From contig JALWNF010000245.1 of the NCBI GenBank assembly GCA_026995985.1, positions 1 to 9,524 on the forward strand: a DNA stretch of 9,524 bases. Direction: 5' to 3'. Positions within the stretch are counted from its first letter, which is position 1. Each line of letters begins with the position of its first letter. The stretch is from Campylobacteraceae bacterium. Lineage in GTDB: Bacteria; Campylobacterota; Campylobacteria; Campylobacterales; Sulfurovaceae. A model generated the notes under the pieces. It was not told where the DNA came from. It worked only from the letters and a program-made list of their open reading frames with translations, and made no database searches. A program made the translations under genes and the position numbers. This document shows positions 1-5,608 of the stretch, in pieces.

Positions 1-56
1 AGAGAATAAGCCATGCTCTTGGAGAAAATAGAGAGCTTCAGCAAATCTCAGCTTAG
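1..56 (+). CDS. Possible 3' end of an upstream gene (partial, unidentified)
   Basis: From base 3 a plus-strand frame reads 17 codons (RISHALGENRELQQISA) and stops at TAG 54-56. Only a C-terminus would be present, because the rest lies left of the window. The peptide has a helix-like composition, but I do not recognise the family. The stop lies three bases before the -35 box of the ssrA promoter, a natural place for a gene to end, and this is the main argument for it. The minus strand is also open over these bases (see rejected items), so the coding strand is not certain. Confidence 0.3.
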   Translation, partial: RISHALGENRELQQISA

Positions 57-58
57 TC

Positions 59-87
59 TTGACATAAAAAGAGCTTTATGTTATAAT
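59..87 (+). promoter_or_regulatory. sigma-70 promoter of ssrA
   Basis: The -35 box TTGACA (59-64) and the -10 box TATAAT (82-87) are both perfect consensus matches, separated by exactly 17 bases. An extended -10 TG sits at 79-80. Transcription would start near 94, about 44 bases before the mature tmRNA 5' end, leaving a short leader for RNase P to remove. Such a strong promoter suits a stable, abundant RNA. Confidence 0.85.
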
Positions 88-99
88 GCATATTCCCTT

Positions 100-125
100 G
101 TAGTAGTTTGCCTATTAACTACTAC
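100..125 (+). other. Hairpin in the pre-tmRNA 5' leader
   Basis: GTAGTAGTT (100-108) pairs perfectly with AACTACTAC (117-125), giving a 9-bp stem with an 8-base loop. It lies between the predicted transcription start and the mature 5' end at 138. No T-run follows, so it is not an obvious terminator. A role in guiding 5' processing or protecting the precursor is inference. Confidence 0.6.
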
Positions 126-137
126 TTACTAGAATAT

Positions 138-502
138 GGGGGCGACTTGGTTTCGACTGGAATAGTCGGGGCTATGTGCATGTCGGACTGAGCAACTCCG
201 TTATACGGCTCACCGCAATAACTGCAAACAATACAGATTATCGTCCAGCTCTCGCTGTAGCGTAGAGTTAAACAAACTTTTGGACTGCCCTGCTAGTGAG
301 TGTCATCTTAGCTAGATTTTGGGTATCACAATCTGATGACTATATCTTTTAGAAGCCATGCTAAAAGATGAACTCTTGGCTGGTCTTGTGTAGCTTTGGG
401 TATTGTGCGAAGCAAGATAAGATAAATCAATACCGACTAAGCATGTAGAGTCATAGTTCTAGCTATTTTAGGACTGGGGTTCGATTCCCCACGCCTCCAC
501 CA
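138..502 (+). ncRNA. ssrA: tmRNA (transfer-messenger RNA, one-piece)
   Basis: This RNA rescues ribosomes stalled on broken mRNAs together with SmpB and adds a degradation tag to the nascent protein. The 5' end GGGGGCG (138-144) pairs with CGCCTCC (492-498) to form the acceptor stem, with one G-U pair. The discriminator A (499) and an encoded CCA (500-502) follow. The T-arm GGGG-TTCGATT-CCCC is intact at 476-490, and the 5' side has the typical tmRNA D-like segment. The tag frame resumes at GCA 224 and reads ANNTDYRPALAVA, ending at TAG 263-265. The length (365 bases) fits a standard one-piece tmRNA. The region between the tag and the 3' domain, where the pseudoknots lie, was not folded in detail. 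Confidence 0.97.
224..265 (+). other. tmRNA tag-peptide reading frame
   Basis: The resume codon GCA (224-226) is followed by codons for ANNTDYRPALAVA and the stop TAG. The ANN start and the internal YxPA pattern resemble tags of Campylobacter and Helicobacter. The end is LAVA here instead of the AYAKAA or LAA endings known elsewhere. The small hydrophobic C-terminus should still present a ClpXP- or Tsp-type degradation signal; that is inference. Confidence 0.9.
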
Positions 503-638
503 TTAAATCTAACAGTTTGATTATATTAACTTTTTATCATATATTTTCTTTCATATACTAAAAATTCAATAAACTATTTAGATGAATAGAATTATATTTG
601 GAGATTTTTTGTTGGAGTTAATAAGTATATAATTTTTT
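503..638. other. AT-rich intergenic stretch after ssrA
   Basis: No start-stop frame with a ribosome binding site and no RNA gene are visible. A weak AGTT/AACT pairing followed by TTTTT lies around 515-536, too short to call a terminator. The ssrA transcript is more likely to end at the stronger hairpin that begins at 652. Confidence 0.6.
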
Positions 639-678
639 ATAAAAAAAGATAAAAATAGGAACAGATAGCTCCTATTTT
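639..678 (-). terminator. Terminator of amtB-glnK, probably bidirectional with ssrA
   Basis: AAAATAGGA (652-660) and TCCTATTTT (670-678) form a perfect 9-bp stem with a 9-base loop. In the minus direction, coming from glnK, the hairpin is followed by TATC and a run of seven T, a typical rho-independent terminator. It lies 10 bases after the glnK stop codon. In the plus direction the stem ends in TTTT followed by ATTTAT, a weaker U-tract that could also end the ssrA transcript. Confidence 0.8.
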
Positions 679-688
679 ATTTATAAGA

Positions 689-1051
<363 letters not shown>

Positions 1052-1060
1052 TTAAAGGAG

Positions 1061-1078
1061 TGAACCATTATAGGTTCA
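1061..1078 (-). other. Small hairpin over the amtB stop codon
   Basis: TGAACC (1061-1066) and GGTTCA (1073-1078) pair around a 6-base loop that contains the amtB stop codon (1068-1070). No T-run follows on the minus strand, so it should not terminate. It could affect ribosome transit or RNA stability between amtB and glnK, which is inference. Confidence 0.35.
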
Positions 1079-2378
1079 TTCCTCTCTCTCCATGAATTGA
1101 TTCATCAAGACCAATCTCTTCACTCTCTGCATCAACTCTACCGCCACCTGTAAGTGCAGACGAGATAAAGTAGACAATAACTGTACCAATAAGTGTCCAT
1201 GCTCCAACAACAAGAACAGACTCAACTTGAACTATAAACTGACCCATTCTATCAGCAGACTCTTTCATTGGCCCATCCCATAGCAACTCTTTGTCATTAA
1301 GAGCAAGAAGACCTGTCATTAGTGCACCCCAAAGACCTGCTAAGAAGTGAATACCAAATGCATCAAGAGAGTCATCATATTTGAACATCTTTTTAAGAGC
1401 AACCACACCAAAAAAGCCAATAACAGAACCACCAATACCTACAATAAATGAACCACCAACACTTACAAATCCAGCAGCAGGAGTAATAGCAACTAACCCA
1501 GCTACAATACCAGAAGCAAGACCAAGAAGAGTTGGTTTTTTATAGATAATCCACTCAATTACCATCCATGTAATACCAGCTGCAACTGTAGCAATTGTTG
1601 TTGTAAGTAGAGCCACACCAGCAACAGCATTAGCACCAAAAGCAGAACCTGCATTAAATCCATACCAACCAAACCATAAAATCGCTGCACCAACAGCTGT
1701 AAGAATGATTGAGAAAGGCTTCATAGCAACTTTGTTGTAACCAGCTCTTTTACCTACTAAGATAGCAAGAACAAGACCAGCTAAACCACCATTCATGTGA
1801 ACAACTGTACCACCAGCAAAGTCTAAAGCACCCTCATCAAAAAGTAATGCACCATCTCCACCCCAAACCATGTGAGCAATTGGAGCATAAACAACAAGTC
1901 CCCAAATTGCTACAAATATAAGCCATGTAGAGAACTTCATACGCTCAATAACTGAACCAGAAGCAATCGCTACGGTAATAGCAGCAAAAGTACCTTGGAA
2001 TGCAATGAACACATACTCAGGGTAAGTTCCAGAGAGAGCTTTCCAATCAGTTGCAGAGAGAAGAATATTTCCAAAACCACCTATAAACTGTTGCATACTA
2101 GCTGAACTTGCTGTTCCAAAGGCAAGTGAGTAACCTGCCAAAATCCACATAACAAATGCAACTACAAATGCACCCATAACCATAGAAAATGTGTTAAGTG
2201 CATTTTTACTTCGTGTCATACCTGCATAAAATAGTGCAAGACCAGCTGGTGTCATAAGTAAAACAAATGCAGTTGATACCATCATCCATGCAGTATCACC
2301 AGAATCAAGTTTATCTTCAGCAAATGTAAGAATGGGTAGAGCCAACAGTGTTAGCAGTGCAAGAAATTTATTTTTCAT
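1068..2378 (-). CDS. amtB: Ammonium channel/transporter AmtB
   Basis: Amt-family inner-membrane channel, active as a trimer, that brings ammonium into the cell for glutamine synthesis. The 436 residues start with a cleavable-looking signal peptide (1-20, ending TFA) followed by about 11 membrane segments. Family marks are the gate phenylalanines in AFQGTF (F127, F131), VWGGD (W172), the signature DFAGGTVVHMNGG with D186 and the first pore histidine H194, and FGIHFLAGLWGA with the second histidine H344. The cytoplasmic tail keeps the GLDESIHGERG pattern that contacts GlnK. The start is supported by AAGGAG (2386-2391) seven bases upstream. amtB comes first and glnK second, the reverse of the enterobacterial glnK-amtB order. 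A signal peptide is known for E. coli AmtB too, so its presence is expected. Confidence 0.96.
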   Translation of the reverse strand: MKNKFLALLTLLALPILTFAEDKLDSGDTAWMMVSTAFVLLMTPAGLALFYAGMTRSKNALNTFSMVMGAFVVAFVMWILAGYSLAFGTASSASMQQFIGGFGNILLSATDWKALSGTYPEYVFIAFQGTFAAITVAIASGSVIERMKFSTWLIFVAIWGLVVYAPIAHMVWGGDGALLFDEGALDFAGGTVVHMNGGLAGLVLAILVGKRAGYNKVAMKPFSIILTAVGAAILWFGWYGFNAGSAFGANAVAGVALLTTTIATVAAGITWMVIEWIIYKKPTLLGLASGIVAGLVAITPAAGFVSVGGSFIVGIGGSVIGFFGVVALKKMFKYDDSLDAFGIHFLAGLWGALMTGLLALNDKELLWDGPMKESADRMGQFIVQVESVLVVGAWTLIGTVIVYFISSALTGGGRVDAESEEIGLDESIHGERGMNL

Positions 2379-2426
2379 AAACTTACTCCTTCGTTTTTTA
2401 TTAGTATAGCTTTATTTAAAAAAAAA

Positions 2427-2455
2427 GTCTGTTTTATATTGTATAAAAAATAGAC
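2427..2455. repeat. Imperfect inverted repeat across the amtB -10 region
   Basis: GTCT (2427-2430) matches AGAC (2452-2455), and TTTTATA (2432-2438) matches TATAAAA (2442-2448), with a 3-base centre and a small internal mismatch loop. Eleven of the arm bases pair. The dyad covers the predicted -10 box and transcription start of amtB, a position suited to a repressor site. No regulator is recognised for it, and AT-rich DNA gives such dyads by chance. Confidence 0.35.
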
Positions 2456-2469
2456 AGTTACTCTGTAAA
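2440..2469 (-). promoter_or_regulatory. Candidate promoter of amtB-glnK
   Basis: Read on the minus strand, TTTACA (2464-2469) and TATACA (2440-2445) are separated by 18 bases and resemble sigma-70 boxes. The start would fall near 2433, leaving a leader of about 55 bases. No GG-N10-GC element of the sigma-54 type was found in this gap, although amtB operons of other bacteria often use one. Confidence 0.45.
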
Positions 2470-2551
2470 TAAGTATATAAATTAATACAGTATGTATAAA
2501 AAAATAAAGTAGCACAATTTTTCATTTTTAGAAAATTTTAAGAGTATATAC

Positions 2552-2581
2552 TTGTAAATGTTAATATTTTTATGCTATCAT
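2552..2581 (+). promoter_or_regulatory. Candidate promoter of the porin gene
   Basis: TTGTAA (2552-2557) and TATCAT (2576-2581) are 18 bases apart, which would start transcription near 2588 and leave a leader of about 27 bases. The -10 match is moderate. The rest of the 2379-2614 gap is AT-rich divergent promoter DNA without a gene. Confidence 0.45.
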
Positions 2582-2614
2582 GGTTATACAATTTCATATA
2601 AAAGGAGTAAATAG

Positions 2615-3784
2615 ATGAAATTTACAAAATTAAGTTTAATTACAGCTTTAGCAATTACTACAGCAATGGCAGGGGAAGCTAAGATATCTGGAGATGCAAA
2701 AGTATTTTATGGAACAAATGATGCTGGTTCAGCAAGTCTTTTTGATAGAGGTAGCTCTATGGGAGATGCAGCTGTAAGTCTTGACTATAGTCGTAGTGTT
2801 GCTGATGGTGTAACATTAAATTTAGGAGTAACAGGTGTCTCTACACTTGGTCTAGAGAATGATTTGGTTTCAAATACATGGATTAATCATGGACCCACTG
2901 TTGTAAATGATGTAGTATGGTTAGATACAGCGAATATTGCATTAACTATGGGTAAAACTACTGCTGTAGTTGGTCGTCAAGAGCTTGATACTCCATTCTT
3001 TAAATCAGAGCATTGGAATATTGCAGCAAATACATTTGATGCAGCTGTATTAGTAAACCAAGATATTGAAAATACTACATTAGTTGGAGCTTGGGTTGGT
3101 AGAGGAAATGGTACTCCAATTTCAACAGTTAATCTTAATGACCAAAACTTCCAAGGTGGTATGAAAAGTTTTGCAGGTGGACACCCAGCTTACGCTATAG
3201 GTGCAATTACAAAAGCAATTCCTATGACTACACTTCAAGTTTGGGGTTATAAAATTCCTTCAGTAGCAACAGCTCAATGGGTACAAGCAGATATAGCTGC
3301 TACTAAAGATGTAAGTGTTGGTCTACAGTATGCTGGTACAAAATTGACAGCTAGTTCTGCTAAAACATCAGCTTTTGCTGCTAAAGTAGGTTATGAGGCA
3401 AATGGTCTATCTGCTTCTGCTGCATACTCTAAGAGAGATAACAAAGCTGGAATCGATATTGCTAACATTGCAACAGGACATACTGCTGGTTCAGAGTCAA
3501 GTCTTTATACAGAAGCTTACTGGAACCTTGGTTTAGTAGGTGCACAAGATGCTAAAGCGTATGCACTAGATGCTTCTTATGATTTTGGTGCTGTTAATGC
3601 TGGTATTCGTTATGTAAACTCTGATGCTCTTGGAACAGCAAAGGACTTAGAAGAGGCAGCATTAACTATTAGTACAAAAGTTGGTCCTCTTAATGCAGAA
3701 GTTGCTTATATTAATGCAAAAGTAGGTGGAGGAAGTAGTGATAACACAGCATTAGTAATGCTAACTGCTCCATTTTCACTCTAA
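2615..3784 (+). CDS. Outer-membrane porin (Campylobacterota Opr/major porin type)
   Basis: Predicted trimeric or monomeric beta-barrel pore for small solutes in the outer membrane. It has a clear signal peptide (1-19, cleavage after TAMA), then SGDAKVFYGTND at the start of the mature chain, alternating short beta strands throughout, no cysteine, and a hydrophobic C-terminus ending in FSL. The segment VGRQELDTPFF (119-129), followed by NTFDAAVLVNQD, recalls the porins abundant in Sulfurimonas-like bacteria; this is recognition from memory of the family and not a search. A strong AAAGGAG (2601-2607) sits seven bases before the ATG. Codons are smoother and richer in GCA/GGT than in the kinase operon downstream, suggesting high expression. 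It stands alone, divergent from amtB. Whether it passes nitrogen compounds is unknown; placement beside amtB is the only hint. Confidence 0.75.
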   Translation: MKFTKLSLITALAITTAMAGEAKISGDAKVFYGTNDAGSASLFDRGSSMGDAAVSLDYSRSVADGVTLNLGVTGVSTLGLENDLVSNTWINHGPTVVNDVVWLDTANIALTMGKTTAVVGRQELDTPFFKSEHWNIAANTFDAAVLVNQDIENTTLVGAWVGRGNGTPISTVNLNDQNFQGGMKSFAGGHPAYAIGAITKAIPMTTLQVWGYKIPSVATAQWVQADIAATKDVSVGLQYAGTKLTASSAKTSAFAAKVGYEANGLSASAAYSKRDNKAGIDIANIATGHTAGSESSLYTEAYWNLGLVGAQDAKAYALDASYDFGAVNAGIRYVNSDALGTAKDLEEAALTISTKVGPLNAEVAYINAKVGGGSSDNTALVMLTAPFSL

Positions 3785-3793
3785 TTAATTTAT

Positions 3794-3816
3794 TTCCCAC
3801 GCTCTTTACGTGGGAA
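3794..3816 (+). terminator. Hairpin after the porin gene, likely terminator or 3' stabiliser
   Basis: TTCCCACG (3794-3801) and CGTGGGAA (3809-3816) make a perfect 8-bp stem with a 7-base loop, 9 bases after the stop codon. It is the most GC-rich element of this gap. The following bases (TCTATGACC) are not a U-tract, so it may protect the 3' end of the mRNA as much as end transcription. Confidence 0.55.
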
Positions 3817-3948
3817 TCTATGACCTCAATATCATCAATCTCTATCTTATAATCTAAAATCAAAACTTAAAGTACTATAAAACTATAAAAAAAGAACTAA
3901 TCTCTCTCACTAAAAATAATAAAAAGTTGCAAAAAAACACATAAAATG
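3817..3948. other. AT-rich intergenic DNA between porin and sensor operon
   Basis: No frame with a ribosome site and no RNA signature are visible. The stretch is rich in A-runs, as often seen upstream of Campylobacterota promoters, and may act as curved upstream DNA for the promoter at 3949-3978. Confidence 0.4.
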
Positions 3949-3978
3949 TTAAAAAATATCGAAAATTAATGATATAAT
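3949..3978 (+). promoter_or_regulatory. Candidate promoter of the three-gene sensor operon
   Basis: A perfect TATAAT (3973-3978) is preceded by a weak TTAAAA (3949-3954) at 18 bases. Campylobacterota promoters commonly lack a good -35 and rely on A/T-rich upstream DNA, which is present. Transcription would start near 3985, giving an 85-base leader before the first gene. Confidence 0.55.
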
Positions 3979-3979
3979 G

Positions 3980-4032
3980 ATGAAAGGAGAAGTTGAGATT
4001 AGTACTTAAATACTTCTCTCATCTCTCTTCAT
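3980..4032 (+). promoter_or_regulatory. Structured 5' leader with two competing hairpins
   Basis: Two pairings share bases. GAGAAGT (3987-3993) pairs perfectly with ACTTCTC (4012-4018). Alternatively ATGAAAGGAGA (3980-3990) pairs with TCTCTCTTCAT (4022-4032) at 10 of 11 positions, counting one G-U. Both cannot form at once. If transcription starts near 3985, only part of the outer stem would be transcribed. No known riboswitch is recognised. Confidence 0.35.
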
Positions 4033-4069
4033 TTGATTTAAATATTTTCATTTAGAATAAGGAGAAAAA

Positions 4070-4846
4070 ATGAAAAAAATTTATATGAGTTTAATTATTA
4101 TATTTTTTGTAACAACAAATCTATTTGCTAAGACAGGAACATCAAATGCACAGAAATTAGAACTAATCAATATAGTCAATCAACAAGAGATTCTATCTCA
4201 GAGAATCACAAAGGCATATCTATATGTCAACAAAACAAATGTTTCAGGCAATGCAGATAGACAGTTAAAGAGTGCTTTAAAGAGTTTTTATAAAACATAT
4301 TCAAAGATTAATACATCAACAAAAAGTCCACAAATTAGAACTATAATGAGTTTCATTAAAAAAAGTTCTAATAAGTTTAACCAATTAGTCAAGCAACCAC
4401 ATAGCAAAGAGAATACAAAAGAGATTTTAAAACTTAGTGAGAAGGTCTTGGCAAAAAGTAAAAAGGTGGCAACTTTGTTGAAAAAAGATTTGAATAAAAA
4501 TATATATGAAGCAATGGAGAAGTCAAATCAACAGCAGGTATTAGTAGAGAAGATAGCAACCTACTGTAAAGCTTTAGAGTTAAATAAAGATGATGAAACT
4601 CTTAAAAAGAAAATAAAAGCCTCAATTGAAGCTTTTGCTTCAAATCATAAAAAATTAATGCAGAATAAACATAATAGTAAAGTGATTTTACAAAAACTAA
4701 AAGAGGTTGATGAAATTTGGAAAGCATCTTATCCAATCTATCAAGATAAAAAACTTATCAACTCTTTTGTTTTTAACTCTACAACAGAAATATCTAAAAA
4801 AATGAGAGAGATATCTAAACTATATATGGCAATGAAAAAGCAATGA
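4070..4846 (+). CDS. Secreted PilJ/NarX P-box-like protein A
   Basis: Predicted periplasmic all-helical protein of 258 residues. A signal peptide (1-20, ending NLFA) precedes a soluble chain with no second membrane segment. Residues 32-52 (LINIVNQQEILSQRITKAYLY) match the pattern of the PilJ N-terminal family and the nitrate-binding P-box of NarX/NarQ, typically INxAGxxRMLSQRIAK. A second copy lies at 150-166 (EKSNQQQVLVEKIATYC), so the protein looks like an internal duplication. A conserved-type Trp (W217) and a third amphipathic helix (238-253) follow. Here the usual glycine and arginine of AGxxRM are replaced (VNQQEI), so ligand binding is uncertain. It is the first gene of the operon, with AAGGAG (4059-4064) before the ATG. 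Its stop overlaps the next start (ATGA), and that next gene is a paralogue. Possible roles are binding nitrate, nitrite or another anion for the kinase; this is inference. Confidence 0.65.
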   Translation: MKKIYMSLIIIFFVTTNLFAKTGTSNAQKLELINIVNQQEILSQRITKAYLYVNKTNVSGNADRQLKSALKSFYKTYSKINTSTKSPQIRTIMSFIKKSSNKFNQLVKQPHSKENTKEILKLSEKVLAKSKKVATLLKKDLNKNIYEAMEKSNQQQVLVEKIATYCKALELNKDDETLKKKIKASIEAFASNHKKLMQNKHNSKVILQKLKEVDEIWKASYPIYQDKKLINSFVFNSTTEISKKMREISKLYMAMKKQ

Positions 4847-5592
4847 AAAAACTACTATATATAATATTAATTTGTTCAGTTCTACTGTTTGGTTCTACTA
4901 GGGGTGATGTAAAGATTATTGAAGCTTCTGAAAATATTCAATATTTAAGTCAGAAGATAGCAGTAGACTATCTTCTCCTATATACAAAAGAGGATGATAA
5001 ATTTTTAAAAAAGCGTATAGAGAAGAATATTAAGAGGTTAGAGTTATATGTAGATGAGATATCAGAAACAACTAAAAGTGAGAGTACTAAAAGATATCTA
5101 GGTTATCTTAGGATTAGTTTAAAAAGTATTAAAAAGATTCTAAATCAGAAAAAGAGTATGGCAAATGTAGAACTTATTTTGGCTCATGGAGAAGAGTTTA
5201 TTGAAGGAGCTGATGCTATTATTGAAGAGCATAAATATAACTATACCAAAGATGAAAAAATGTTAATGTTGAGTAAGAAGGCTCAATATCTCTTTGAGTA
5301 TATCACAAGTTATTACCTTGCATCAAAAATAGGCTTAAGCAGTAATTTTAATAGATATAAGATGTATCAAGCTATAGATAAAATAGATAAGATTTTAACG
5401 AAAGTTAATGATTATAACTACTCTAAAGAGATAAAAAAAGATGTTGAAGAGATTTGTACTATATGGACTACCAATAAGGAGTTTTTTGGTTCTAAAAATA
5501 GAGTCTATATTCCTCATATTCTTTTACACTCTACTCAATATAGTCAAGATATTTTAGAGAAGATAGAGCTCTATCACAAAAAAAATTTATGA
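4843..5592 (+). CDS. Secreted PilJ/NarX P-box-like protein B
   Basis: Predicted periplasmic helical protein of 249 residues, paralogous to the preceding one. A hydrophobic export signal covers 1-18; cleavage near FGS-T is less clear than in protein A, and no lipobox is present. The first P-box-like helix is 25-44 (IIEASENIQYLSQKIAVDYL), very close to the PilJ pattern ending LSQKIAxDYL. The second lies at 140-160 (MLMLSKKAQYLFEYITSYYLA). W208 and a final helix (229-244) align with W217 and the last helix of protein A. Its ATG overlaps the upstream stop by four bases (ATGA) with no clear ribosome site of its own, so translation is probably coupled and the two proteins made in similar amounts. 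They might form a heterodimer or a complex with the kinase's periplasmic domain; that is inference. Confidence 0.65.
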   Translation: MKKLLYIILICSVLLFGSTRGDVKIIEASENIQYLSQKIAVDYLLLYTKEDDKFLKKRIEKNIKRLELYVDEISETTKSESTKRYLGYLRISLKSIKKILNQKKSMANVELILAHGEEFIEGADAIIEEHKYNYTKDEKMLMLSKKAQYLFEYITSYYLASKIGLSSNFNRYKMYQAIDKIDKILTKVNDYNYSKEIKKDVEEICTIWTTNKEFFGSKNRVYIPHILLHSTQYSQDILEKIELYHKKNL

Positions 5593-5596
5593 TTTT

Positions 5597-5603
5597 AGGG
5601 GAG
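5597..5603 (+). promoter_or_regulatory. Ribosome binding site that fixes the kinase TTG start
   Basis: AGGGGAG lies five bases before TTG 5609-5611. There is no ATG nearby in frame before the first membrane segment. The strong site with good spacing, 5 bases after the previous stop, supports TTG as the true start. Confidence 0.7.
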
Positions 5604-5608
5604 AACGT

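Noticed and set aside
1..75. Minus-strand open frame containing KLRFAEALYFLQEHGLF
   Set aside because: It reads like protein, but no ATG, GTG or TTG lies between the upstream stop at 76-78 and this segment. It is more likely the shadow of the plus-strand 3' end, though the choice of strand is not firm.
13..132. Plus-strand open frame starting MLLEKIESF
   Set aside because: It would run through the consensus ssrA promoter and the leader hairpin, has no ribosome site, and no family is recognised.
2505..2530. Possible sigma-54 promoter at TAGCACAATTTTTCAT
   Set aside because: The GG of the -24 box reads AG and the GC of the -12 box reads TC; both invariant pairs are broken.
2543..2552. Perfect palindrome AGTATATACT, with similar AAGTATATA strings at 623 and 2471
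   Set aside because: Short, built of A/T steps in very AT-rich DNA, and the similar strings do not share spacing to any gene; chance is the simplest explanation.
3925..3945. Possible sigma-54 promoter around AAAGTTGCAAA
   Set aside because: The TTGC part has no GG at the required distance upstream, so the -24 element is missing.
3980..4009. Possible 9-codon leader peptide (MKGEVEIST)
   Set aside because: Its ATG lies immediately after the -10 box, upstream of the predicted transcription start, and has no ribosome site.
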